A stretch of DNA of 64,000 nt. Origin: Bacilli bacterium (GTDB lineage Bacteria; Bacillota_I; Bacilli_A; RFN20; CAG-826). Each line of letters opens with the position of its first letter. The first letter of the stretch is position 1. The DNA lies in contig JAFUHI010000009.1 of assembly GCA_017468925.1 (NCBI GenBank), positions 462,162 to 526,161 on the forward strand. The letters run 5' to 3'. Shown here in pieces: positions 40,762 to 49,529 of the stretch. The notes beneath the pieces are model-generated. The model saw nothing but the letters and a program-made list of their open reading frames with translations. It made no database searches and was not told the origin of the DNA. A program made the translations under genes and the position numbers.

Positions 40762-42645
40762 TTATTTTAGAGCAAAACCATCTTCAGGCACGTATAGCTT
40801 GAATTTTGGCAGCTTATATACTGAGAAGGAATATGGTATTTGAATGGTTATATAGTCCTCAAATCCTGCGATTTTCGCATAGACGATGTTGGTGTTGTTT
40901 GATGGATCTTCATCATAGCAAGAGGCGGATAGACATTGATTCTTTGGGGCGATGGTTTCTGGTAGATTAAGCTTTTTTGCTTTTTTCCTCTCATAAACCG
41001 GATGGCATTTATCTTGCTTTAATTCAAAATCATATTCTCCATCTTCATATGGAAGAGATTCGTAAACAAGTTTCTCTCCTCCTGAAATGGAGATTATTCT
41101 CTTTCCGTCTTTCTTGGTGCTTAATTTCGCTTTGGCGACATTCTTATATATTCTTTCTTTTGAGAATAACGAATCGCCATTATCGTCGATTATTCTTATT
41201 TTATCGATTGGGAGATATATCGTCATCGCATCTTTGTTTTTGATGTCATTCCCTTTTGGGGCTCTAAAAACGATATATTCTTTCTCATCGCCGATAATTG
41301 CATAGATGATGTCATAATTCGTTCTTTCCTCCTTGAAATCAACGGTTATGTTGATAGGAATATTATCCTCATTTCCTTTTAACTCTATGGCCTCTGGCTT
41401 GATTGCAAAAAACGCTTTTCCTTCTTTGGCTCTGTCTAATAAATGCATAAAGAATTCATCGTTCATATCGATTGAGCTGCCTTTATCAAATATGAGTTTG
41501 CCTTCATTAAAAGAGCAGGGGATCTTGTTTAGTGAAGGAAGGCCGATTAGAGAATGCTCGGTTTCTTTGTCAAATAGATAGATTTTGTCTCTATTGATTT
41601 CTATTTTGACGTCATCTCCAGATTTGACCCCAATGGTGAGAGGAGCTTTCAAGGTGATATTACCTTTGTGGGAGGCGATTGATACATATATTAACGTCTC
41701 ATCGCCAAGTTGTTCTACTGCCTCAACGTGAGCGGGGATGCCTTCCTTGCTTAACTTAATTTGGTCTGGCCTTATGCCAAGTAGATATTCTTTCTCCAAA
41801 GGCAATGATGAATGTTCTATTTGTTTAACCGCCCTTTCATTTAATTCAATGAAGTTTTCCTCGATATTTTCCAATAAGAAGCGGGTTTTGCCGCTGTTTT
41901 TGATGATTTTTCCGCTTATTATATTCATCTGCGGAGAACCTAAGAAAGTGGCAACGAATAGGTTTGAAGGATCCTCGAACAAAGTGACTGGTGCGTCCGC
42001 TTGCTGGACGAATCCTTTATTCATGACCACGATCACATCGCCCATTGTCATGGCCTCTGTCTGGTCGTGAGTGACATATATGAAAGTTGTTTGTAGTTTC
42101 TCATGCAGCTTTGTTATCTCGGTTCTCATCTGCACACGGAGTTTCGCATCAAGGTTGCTTAATGGCTCATCGAGCAAGAATATATTTGGCTCTCTAACTA
42201 TGGCTCTTCCTAAGGCGACACGTTGTCTTTGCCCGCCCGATAATTCCTTAGGCTTGCGATCCAATAAATCTGTAATTTCAAGGATTTCCGCGGCCTTCAA
42301 GACTTTCTCTTTTATGACATCGGCTTTTTGGTGTCTTAGTTTTAATCCGAATCCCATATTTTGGTACACAGTCATGTGAGGGTATAAAGCATAGCTTTGA
42401 AATACCATCGCGATATCCCTATCCTTGCTTTCTAAATCATTGACGCAGACATTATCGATATAGAGTTGGCCCGCTGTAATGGATTCTAGGCCTGCAATCA
42501 TTCTTAAAGTAGTCGATTTTCCACATCCTGAAGGACCGACTAAGACGACGAATGATTTGTCTTTGATCGTCAAATCGAAATCATTGACGGCGCGTACCCC
42601 TCCTTGATAGACCTTGTAAATGTGATTAAGACGTAGAACAGCCAT
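40762..42645 (-). CDS. MsmX/UgpC-like sugar ABC transporter ATPase with long C-terminal extension
   Basis: A 627-residue protein. The N-terminal 240 residues are a CUT1-type ATPase: Walker A GPSGCGKST near 37-45, signature LSGGQRQR, Walker B FLLDEPLSNLDA and THDQTEAMT. The next 130 residues form the regulatory TOBE-type barrel (FLGSPQMNIISG, GIRPDQIKLS). Then come about 250 residues that MsmX-type proteins (usually 360-380) lack; they repeat the phrase FAIKPEAIEL, so they look like a second regulatory barrel, followed by another beta-rich domain. As both sugar importers in the window lack an ATPase, it probably serves both. AAAGGAGG before the ATG; last gene of the mannan-like operon. Confidence 0.9.
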   Translation of the reverse strand: MAVLRLNHIYKVYQGGVRAVNDFDLTIKDKSFVVLVGPSGCGKSTTLRMIAGLESITAGQLYIDNVCVNDLESKDRDIAMVFQSYALYPHMTVYQNMGFGLKLRHQKADVIKEKVLKAAEILEITDLLDRKPKELSGGQRQRVALGRAIVREPNIFLLDEPLSNLDAKLRVQMRTEITKLHEKLQTTFIYVTHDQTEAMTMGDVIVVMNKGFVQQADAPVTLFEDPSNLFVATFLGSPQMNIISGKIIKNSGKTRFLLENIEENFIELNERAVKQIEHSSLPLEKEYLLGIRPDQIKLSKEGIPAHVEAVEQLGDETLIYVSIASHKGNITLKAPLTIGVKSGDDVKIEINRDKIYLFDKETEHSLIGLPSLNKIPCSFNEGKLIFDKGSSIDMNDEFFMHLLDRAKEGKAFFAIKPEAIELKGNEDNIPINITVDFKEERTNYDIIYAIIGDEKEYIVFRAPKGNDIKNKDAMTIYLPIDKIRIIDDNGDSLFSKERIYKNVAKAKLSTKKDGKRIISISGGEKLVYESLPYEDGEYDFELKQDKCHPVYERKKAKKLNLPETIAPKNQCLSASCYDEDPSNNTNIVYAKIAGFEDYITIQIPYSFSVYKLPKFKLYVPEDGFALK

Positions 42646-42647
42646 AA

Positions 42648-43481
42648 TTATGCCTCCTTTTCTTTCCTTAATCCCTTCCTGTAATATTCTGGGAAATTAT
42701 CTTTGTTGATATATTTATCAAACGTGGATAAGGCGTTTAAATACCAAATTAGATGGGCAAACGACGAGAAGATGATGCCTAAAACAATCCCAACATACAT
42801 CGTTATGCTCATTATCGAAACTAAAGCGATGAATATCCCTGGGCAAACGATGAAGAAGAGGAGGTTGATAGGGAATTTCATCAAAGAGAAATACAAAGAA
42901 TTCTTTATGTTAGAAATGAAAGAATTGGAATAAATCATGCTTTCGGATAACGAATAATATGACATCATTATCACCACGATTAATTGAATCAAAAGCAATG
43001 ATATACCCAATGCGCTTATCCAGCCATCGGCGATTGCGTTATTAGCGAAAAGATAAGATGAGCCAATTAAAGTCGCTGCTGCGCTTATTGAAACGATTAA
43101 ACCAATCCTTAAGCCCGTTTTCCATTCTTCTTTGAAACCGATGAAGAATGAGGAAGAAACGAATTCACCTTCTAAGAACGAAAGCTTTCTAAAACAATAG
43201 AACATCCCGCTTAACCCTAAATAAATAAGAGGGATGGTCAAAACGAAAGAAGAGGCTGTGAACAGCGAGACGGTAAAGAATGAATTAAAATCGCTTGCCT
43301 TCTCCGAGAACATGTAGAAGAGAATAAGACTCGCGTAGAACGGCAAAGAGAAAATGGTTTGCAATAAGGATATTTTTAGCAAATCCAAAAAGCGATGACG
43401 GAAAAAATCCAAGAATTGGCCTCTTCTGGTAGAAGGCCTGTTTTCTTCCAAGAATTCTTTATCTTCCCTTGTATTCTTCAT
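42648..43481 (-). CDS. YesL/DUF624-like membrane protein
   Basis: A 277-residue protein with five to six predicted helices. The N-terminal LLKISLLQTIFSLPFY and LTIPLIYLGLSGMFYCFRKL fit the YesL (DUF624) pattern, and such proteins are regularly coded with LplB/LplC-type sugar importers, as here. The similarity is moderate. Function unknown, perhaps assembly or regulation of the transporter. It ends 2 bases before the ATPase gene and overlaps the gene upstream. Confidence 0.68.
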   Translation of the reverse strand: MKNTREDKEFLEENRPSTRRGQFLDFFRHRFLDLLKISLLQTIFSLPFYASLILFYMFSEKASDFNSFFTVSLFTASSFVLTIPLIYLGLSGMFYCFRKLSFLEGEFVSSSFFIGFKEEWKTGLRIGLIVSISAAATLIGSSYLFANNAIADGWISALGISLLLIQLIVVIMMSYYSLSESMIYSNSFISNIKNSLYFSLMKFPINLLFFIVCPGIFIALVSIMSITMYVGIVLGIIFSSFAHLIWYLNALSTFDKYINKDNFPEYYRKGLRKEKEA

Positions 43482-44098
43482 TCGCCTTTCTCCAATATGC
43501 CTAAAACTTTTAAAGCGTTATCGAATTTCGCATTATTTTCATCCAGAACGTCGCCTAGGTTTTTGCTTGATCTAGATAAGGCGACGTAATACGAATCATC
43601 ATCGAATGTCATGTATTCATCAAGCCAGCACGCTTCGCCTTTTTCTTTTATTTCTAAACCGTAGTTTTTACTTTCAACAGTGAAAAACGATGGGGATTCG
43701 CTTAGATATTTTTCTATTATCGAATCATTTATCTCAACGACTATCTTATCCAAATCGTTTCCAAATTCCTTCATTATTCTCTCTGGTAGAACTAGCAAAT
43801 CGCTGTTGGCGAGCCTCATATTGAGGACGGTGTAATAATCCTTAACCTGTGGCCAGCAGGAATATGTGTTCAATTCTCTAAGATCCTCTTTGGAGAAATT
43901 TGTTTCGATGGTTTTCTTGAACGAATCATCGTTTATGTTTGTCGAGAAGAAGATGTTTATTATTTGGTGGTCGCTAGGCAAATGAATCGCCTGATATCCC
44001 CACACCCAAAGCAAGGAGATGACTGCTGCGGCGACCGGATAGATGTACCAGGTGTGCGAGAAGGTGTTTTTGACTGATTGCCTATCAATTATTTTCAC
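43478..44098 (-). CDS. Single-pass membrane protein, function unknown
   Basis: About 206 residues. After a short basic start there is one membrane helix (WYIYPVAAAVISLLWVWGYQAI), then an outer domain of about 165 residues with IINIFFSTNIND, YTVLNMRLANSDLLVLPERIM and SYYVALSRSSKNLG. The order (strand with Asn-rich loop, helix, short strand with the phrase DLLVLPE) recalls one lobe of a solute-binding protein, but I cannot support a family. The GTG at 44098 is chosen because GAGGTG lies seven bases upstream; an in-frame TTG at 44113 would be earlier. It overlaps the preceding gene. Confidence 0.65.
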   Translation of the reverse strand: MKIIDRQSVKNTFSHTWYIYPVAAAVISLLWVWGYQAIHLPSDHQIINIFFSTNINDDSFKKTIETNFSKEDLRELNTYSCWPQVKDYYTVLNMRLANSDLLVLPERIMKEFGNDLDKIVVEINDSIIEKYLSESPSFFTVESKNYGLEIKEKGEACWLDEYMTFDDDSYYVALSRSSKNLGDVLDENNAKFDNALKVLGILEKGE

Positions 44099-44588
44099 TT
44101 TCAAGCACCTCAAATCTTATAATCAAACTCTGATAGACATATAGCCTATATCTTTTGTTTGGCTCAAAATTAATTTCATCATTATTCAGAATATAGAAAT
44201 TCTCGAAATAATTTTGCTGATTTTCTTCATATGAGAACCTTAAAGATCGGTGTCTTACGTTCTTGATGATCTTATCTGGGTTTGATTCATCAAACGACAT
44301 GACTTTCCTTTTGGTTATGTTGAATTCGTTTATGCCTCCTAGTGTTTTATTCAAATATGAATACGCTGGGAAAACGTTCAAAAAATAGAATATCGCCAAA
44401 AGGATAGATAAAACACAAAGGACAATTGAAATGACCAAAGGCAAAATGTAATCAAGAGAAGAAGTGACTAAGAGGAATATTGAAACGCCTATTGATATAG
44501 CGAGGAAAGCAAAAACCAAAACAAGGCTGAAATGTAATCTCAGCTTTGCTTTTTTGGCTTCTTCCTTGTAATCAAATACCTCGCTCAT
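44085..44588 (-). CDS. Two-helix membrane protein, function unknown
   Basis: A 167-residue protein with two adjacent membrane helices (LVLVFAFLAISIGVSIFLLV and ILPLVISIVLCVLSILLAIFYFL) and a C-terminal domain of about 85 residues ending in a strand-rich RYRLYVYQSLIIRFEVLE. No family recognised. It overlaps the esterase gene by 4 bases and the next gene by 14, so it is a fixed part of the operon. Confidence 0.68.
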   Translation of the reverse strand: MSEVFDYKEEAKKAKLRLHFSLVLVFAFLAISIGVSIFLLVTSSLDYILPLVISIVLCVLSILLAIFYFLNVFPAYSYLNKTLGGINEFNITKRKVMSFDESNPDKIIKNVRHRSLRFSYEENQQNYFENFYILNNDEINFEPNKRYRLYVYQSLIIRFEVLESENN

Positions 44589-45859
44589 TTATTCAGCCAA
44601 TCAACGATTGCCTCCTTTACGGCTTTGCCCCACAATACATATCCATAATGCGACATATGGAGACCATCAGGTCTAAAGTATGCATAATGAGGATTGCCGT
44701 TTTCTTTTAATAAGCCTTTTCCAGCGTCGATGCAAGTAAGCCACTCATTCTCTTTTTCAAAATCCAACGCGGCTTTGTTGGCAATATCGAATTCGCTTTG
44801 GTACTGCAAATATCCCGGCAATTTGTTGATCAATACGTAAAATACCTGGGAATTGGGGAGATATTCGTGCGTTTTGTTAAATAAGTCAATTAAATATTGA
44901 CCAGTAGTGGTTCCATTATCCGTGGAATTGATAATGTTATTGACTCCGACATAATAGGCAACAGCTTTTGGTGAATAGGGGAAGATTAATCTTTGGGCTA
45001 ATTTATTCGTCCATTGCTGAACCTTTGTTCCCCCGATGCCGTGGTTATAGGAAATAATAGGGCTCATATCCAAAGCGCTGCTAGTCCAATATTCCATAGA
45101 GGAGCTTCCCGCTAGCATAATGTGGTAATTGGTGTACTCTCTGCCCGCTTCTTCGTATTTATTCGCTTTCGTTTCGAATCCGGCATTTTCGTTTGCGATG
45201 CTTAAAGTTGGTGTTATGTCAGTAACCTGTATCTCGAATGACTCGCCAGAAGAGACACTGACATTTATTTTCATCTCATCGGGATCATATGTGGCGGATG
45301 TCACATTGACATCAGCTTTTCTTTCGTAATTCAAGGCAAAGGAGATATCATCTTTTTTCTCTTCTAGCCTTCTTATGGCGCCTAGCGTCAATCCAACATT
45401 GTTCCCATTTATCGGAGTGTTCAAAATCCCTTTGAGCCTATAGTTATCATCGGTTATTATGGTTTCCGGATAAGTGTATTCTGGCTCAATGATATCATCT
45501 CCTCCGCTTGTGGAATTCCATTTGGCGTAGAGGATAACAGAAGAAGAGGCAGTCTCGTTAGCGAAGTCCCATATATTCAAGCATTTCGCCTCTTTGTACC
45601 AGCCTTGGAAACTATATCCGTTTCTTTCTGGGTTAATCTCAGGGGCGTCTATCGTTTCGCCTAAGACTATTTCTTTCTTTTCATAAAGGAGATTATCCGT
45701 TTTGGCGGTGTTGCCACTAGGCAAATCGACATTTACGCCATGGTAGTTTTGCATAAACAAAGCATAATATTTAGTTTCTTCGATGCTTATATCAGTTTCA
45801 ATAGAAGAACAGGATGAAACTAGCATCGTTAATAGACAAAATAACGGAAATCTTTTCAT
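44585..45859 (-). CDS. Lipoprotein SGNH/GDSL esterase with an InlB-type repeat
   Basis: A 424-residue lipoprotein (lipobox VSSC). Residues 60-115 form an InlB-type repeat (GYSFQGWYKEAKCLNIWDF...LYAKW). From about 245 an SGNH hydrolase follows: block I IMLAGSSSMEYW with the nucleophile Ser, block II GIGGTKVQQW, block III YVGVNNI, and the catalytic Asp/His in PDGLHMSHYGY. Block III has GVNN where GxND is usual. Likely a carbohydrate deacetylase acting on acetylated glycans outside the cell, which suits acetylated mannan or xylan. AAAGGAG before the ATG. Confidence 0.83.
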   Translation of the reverse strand: MKRFPLFCLLTMLVSSCSSIETDISIEETKYYALFMQNYHGVNVDLPSGNTAKTDNLLYEKKEIVLGETIDAPEINPERNGYSFQGWYKEAKCLNIWDFANETASSSVILYAKWNSTSGGDDIIEPEYTYPETIITDDNYRLKGILNTPINGNNVGLTLGAIRRLEEKKDDISFALNYERKADVNVTSATYDPDEMKINVSVSSGESFEIQVTDITPTLSIANENAGFETKANKYEEAGREYTNYHIMLAGSSSMEYWTSSALDMSPIISYNHGIGGTKVQQWTNKLAQRLIFPYSPKAVAYYVGVNNIINSTDNGTTTGQYLIDLFNKTHEYLPNSQVFYVLINKLPGYLQYQSEFDIANKAALDFEKENEWLTCIDAGKGLLKENGNPHYAYFRPDGLHMSHYGYVLWGKAVKEAIVDWLNK

Positions 45860-46878
45860 CTTAGATTCTCCTTTCTTGTCAATTCTTCAAGCAACTCTTT
45901 CTTGCTTATTGAAGCTAAGCAAATGCATTGGTCGCCAGCGCCATAATATATTAGGTATTTGCCATCCTTTTCTACGATGCCTGTAGGGAAAACGCATCCA
46001 CTATAGAAGCCATCAGTTTCGTGATGGAATTCAGGTTCCATTATGAAATTCTTGGTTTTTGCAAGGATTTTGGTCGGATCATTTAAATCTAGAAGCATCG
46101 CGCCGACCCTATAATTCTTATCTTTGGAATCAACCCCGTGATATATGAATAGCCATCCTTTTTCCGTTTTGATTGGGGGGCAGCTTCCTCCGATTTTTTC
46201 GCTTTCCCAGTCTTCCTCTCCCTTGTAGAGAAGCCTTTCTTCCTCTCTCCATTCTAAAAGATCGTTTGAGAAAGAAATCCATATCGCAGGTTTTTCGTTT
46301 GGATATCCTTCTCCACATTTATTCATTGCCCTGGAGATTTTGACGTATTTGCCATTTATTCTTTCAGGGAAGATGATGACATCCCTATCATCATTCCTAG
46401 AGTCTGTGATGCGTCCTAATTTCTTCCAATGTATCAAATCACGGCTAACGGCTAAATGTGTTTCGGTGTCATTGTATATAAGCACTTTTGGTCCGGCTTT
46501 AGGTTGGAAACCAAAATATTTCTTATCTTCTCTCCAATATTGCCCTGGAGCGAAGGGCCTTGAAGCGTACGTTAAGAAATAATAGTCGTCTATTTTGACC
46601 AATCTAGGATCTTCGATTCCCCCTCCATCCGCTCCATTAACGTCTGGGGAGATGAGTGGCTTATCGCTTGCTCTAGTAAAATTAATTCCATCCTCGCTTG
46701 TGGCCAAACCGATATAGATGTAGTGCTCTACATCGTTTCCTGCCGCGCGATAAAGCATGTAATATTTCCCATCTTCATCGTTTTTTATAACTGCCGGATT
46801 CAAGACACAAAGCTCTTCCCATTTGTTTTTGGGATTGGCTCTTAGGACTGGATTGTTTTGGTATTTGTTGAGCTTCAT
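45856..46878 (-). CDS. Glycoside phosphorylase/hydrolase family GH130 (copy 1)
   Basis: A 340-residue five-bladed propeller enzyme without signal peptide. GH130 landmarks: NPVLRANPKNKWEELCVLNPAVI, the YRAAG segment, GGIEDPRLVKI, IIFPERINGKYVKISRAM, GGSCPPIKTEKGWLFIYHGVD and RVGAMLLDL. Members phosphorolyse beta-mannosidic bonds and release alpha-mannose-1-phosphate from mannosylglucose or mannooligosaccharides in the cytosol. The precise substrate cannot be read from sequence. GGAGGAGG precedes the ATG. Together with the copy at 54.5-55.5 kb it is the main reason to call this locus mannan-type. Confidence 0.9.
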   Translation of the reverse strand: MKLNKYQNNPVLRANPKNKWEELCVLNPAVIKNDEDGKYYMLYRAAGNDVEHYIYIGLATSEDGINFTRASDKPLISPDVNGADGGGIEDPRLVKIDDYYFLTYASRPFAPGQYWREDKKYFGFQPKAGPKVLIYNDTETHLAVSRDLIHWKKLGRITDSRNDDRDVIIFPERINGKYVKISRAMNKCGEGYPNEKPAIWISFSNDLLEWREEERLLYKGEEDWESEKIGGSCPPIKTEKGWLFIYHGVDSKDKNYRVGAMLLDLNDPTKILAKTKNFIMEPEFHHETDGFYSGCVFPTGIVEKDGKYLIYYGAGDQCICLASISKKELLEELTRKENLR

Positions 46879-46889
46879 ATATCCTCCTC

Positions 46890-49529
46890 CTATTGAATCG
46901 TCCTTGTTGATAGGTCCGTATAACTCAAGGAATAATCGAACATCAGATTATCGATGTAGAAGTCGTACAATGATGCAGTTGCATCACCTGATTGAACTGC
47001 GCCGAAAGAAATTCTAGAGATGTTCTTTATGTCATTTGCGTCTGGCCTATAAGTTGTGGTGTCCACCGCGACGAAATTATTCAAACCAATCGAATATTCG
47101 GTCCATGATTCGCTGGCATTCGCTACCGTGTATCTATATTGCAAAGTGTTGCTTCCGATTGTGATATAGAGATTGATATAGATAGTCGCTAATCCGTTCG
47201 CTTTGATGGAAACGCGCAACCCTCTTCCGACTACATTTTGATCGAAAGTTGGAGCGCAATAATATGAAATTGATTCTGAATTGCTCTTGTATTGCAGTTT
47301 GGCTGAATGGTTTCCGCCTTCTGAAGAGACTTCATTTGAAAGTTCCTTCTTCTGGTATTCATATGTTCTTCCGTCGAGCCAATAGGAAGATAAATCATCG
47401 CTATCCTCATACCCTTCGAAATCATCCACTAAGGCGATATTGCCATTCATCCTTACGACTCTTTCGATTTCTTGGGCGCTGTATTCGTCTGCTTGGCCGA
47501 ACTTGATGTTATCCAGATAGACGGCGTTGCTGATTGAATACATAGGAAGCGGATTCCCATATATGTCGTAATAGAAGAATTGCAATGATATTCCTATCTT
47601 TATTATGTTTTTGGCGACGATTGGGCTAGGAATTGAGATGTCCTCTTCATTAGCCAAAGTGAAGGAGGAGAAAGGCAAATCATATCTAGTCCACACCCTT
47701 TCTATGTTCCCTAAGGAATATTTATACATTTCGCCAGATACGAGATGGAGATATATAGCCGCATCGGCTGAATAGACACTTACATGGGATAGACGTCTAT
47801 CCGAACTCTTGGTCGAATTGTCTTTCAAATCGATGGAAATGGAAGAGAAAGAAGAAGCGGTTTCGATTAGAAGAGTATAGGTTGCCGCTTCCATATCGCT
47901 CTTGTATTCGAATTGGGCGCAGTTGACGTTTTTGTTCCCGGTTTTGGCGGCGGAACTTATTAACATCTGCTCATCTTTGTTTGCTTCAGTGGTCTCCCAG
48001 ATGAAATAGAGCTCATTGGCGCTTTGGTATTTATCGAAATCCTCAATCATCCCATCGCTTTCGACTAAGCGAGATGTCTCTACTGCGTAATCTGATTTGT
48101 TGACTATTTCAAAATCTTTGAATGAGATGTCACCCGTTCCATACTGGCCCTCTAAGCCAAATTGGAGGTTGATGATGTAATAGAACTGGCGTTTTCCATC
48201 TCCTAGAATATCGCTTTTCATGAATGCGGCAAAAGGGATGACCAATTCTTTGTATTCACCTTCATCTAGCAAGGAGAAGGGGATGCGATATGACCACCTA
48301 TCGGTATCTTCTTCATAGACCCTTATGACCACATTCGTTCCTTTCGATCCGTTGTATCTCACTTTGACTTTTATTGAATCTCCGCCAAAGAAGTAGCGGC
48401 CGACATATATTTTTGCAAAGCCATACCCTGATTGGCCGATTCTTGGTTTGCCCTCGGTGTTGCTATAGTAATTCAATGTCAATTCGTCATTTGTCACAGT
48501 CTTTTCGAATTCATATCCTTCGTTTACCCAAAGGGACTCATCGTATTCAAGATAATTAAGCTTTTCGATGAATCTGTCGCGATAATTATCGAATTTGATG
48601 GCTTTTACATCGGATATTAAGAAAACTCCATCGCCAAATGTCTTCTCGAAGACGACTTCCATGTATTTGATGCGTTCGTAATCGAATGTCTCATTTGCGA
48701 CAGTGACGTCGTTATATCTTTGGATGAAGTCGGTGAACTTAAGAAAGACAGTCTGCTTGGCGTTGTTGCTAATTTGGACTGGGCAATACCAGTATTCGTT
48801 ATCTTTATCGACTAAACGGATAAAGACTGATGCATCTTGCCCAGCGTAATACATATTGAAATATAAAGCGTCGGTGCCGTAGATGCTTTTCTCTATCGTT
48901 TTGGTGACGACAATCCATCCATCGCTTTCGATGATTCCTCTCTTCATGTCTTCGCCTTTGAAGGAGATGACTAAAGATTCTTCATCATTTTCAAAGAAAT
49001 TGGAGTTATCGATTGATATATCGGCGTGCGATCCTAGGCTATGAAGAGTCCAATCGTCAGCATCCCCCAAATCGAATTTGACTTCTTCGACTTCAGGCGC
49101 TTTGTAATAGAAAGAGTAAGTGGAAGTGCTTTGCTTTGATCCATCGTGGTTATAGGCAAACACCCTCCAATAGTAGTAGGTGTTCTGTGTCGAGAAAGAG
49201 GCTTTCACCGCGAAAGATGTGGCGGCTATATTTCTCTCGATATAATAGTCAATGATATCGATATCGCTTATGAAATATTCGCTCGCGCAAATTTCTAAGG
49301 AATAGGTTTCTGCGTTAGAAGAAGCTGTCCAAGAAAATGTTGTTATTTCATCGAGTTCCACCAAATTTCCTGGCGAAACTAGGTCGAAATCGCCTAATTC
49401 CCCAGTCACATAAGAAGAAGAAAATGAATTATCCTCAATCTCATTTTTGTTGATGTTTTTTGTTCCTTCTTGGCAAGAAGCAAGAAGCAAGAGGCTAGTC
49501 AATAATATTACGCTTTTTTTCATATTCAT
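46890..49529 (-). CDS. Multi-module lipoprotein, probably glycan-binding
   Basis: An 879-residue lipoprotein (lipobox LASC). An FN3-like domain at about 50-150 (TTFSWTASSNAETYSLEICAS) is followed by three or four beta-sandwich modules that resemble CBM11/CIA30-like binding domains. The last two modules align with each other: MIEDFDKYQSANELYFIW...AQFEYKSDMEAATYT and LVDDFEGYEDSDDLSSYW...AKLQYKSNSESISYY. No catalytic motif is visible, so a binding role at the membrane is most likely. The first ATG overlaps the upstream stop (ATGA); the ATG at 49523 has better spacing to GAGAGG. Confidence 0.75.
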   Translation of the reverse strand: MNMKKSVILLTSLLLLASCQEGTKNINKNEIEDNSFSSSYVTGELGDFDLVSPGNLVELDEITTFSWTASSNAETYSLEICASEYFISDIDIIDYYIERNIAATSFAVKASFSTQNTYYYWRVFAYNHDGSKQSTSTYSFYYKAPEVEEVKFDLGDADDWTLHSLGSHADISIDNSNFFENDEESLVISFKGEDMKRGIIESDGWIVVTKTIEKSIYGTDALYFNMYYAGQDASVFIRLVDKDNEYWYCPVQISNNAKQTVFLKFTDFIQRYNDVTVANETFDYERIKYMEVVFEKTFGDGVFLISDVKAIKFDNYRDRFIEKLNYLEYDESLWVNEGYEFEKTVTNDELTLNYYSNTEGKPRIGQSGYGFAKIYVGRYFFGGDSIKVKVRYNGSKGTNVVIRVYEEDTDRWSYRIPFSLLDEGEYKELVIPFAAFMKSDILGDGKRQFYYIINLQFGLEGQYGTGDISFKDFEIVNKSDYAVETSRLVESDGMIEDFDKYQSANELYFIWETTEANKDEQMLISSAAKTGNKNVNCAQFEYKSDMEAATYTLLIETASSFSSISIDLKDNSTKSSDRRLSHVSVYSADAAIYLHLVSGEMYKYSLGNIERVWTRYDLPFSSFTLANEEDISIPSPIVAKNIIKIGISLQFFYYDIYGNPLPMYSISNAVYLDNIKFGQADEYSAQEIERVVRMNGNIALVDDFEGYEDSDDLSSYWLDGRTYEYQKKELSNEVSSEGGNHSAKLQYKSNSESISYYCAPTFDQNVVGRGLRVSIKANGLATIYINLYITIGSNTLQYRYTVANASESWTEYSIGLNNFVAVDTTTYRPDANDIKNISRISFGAVQSGDATASLYDFYIDNLMFDYSLSYTDLSTRTIQ

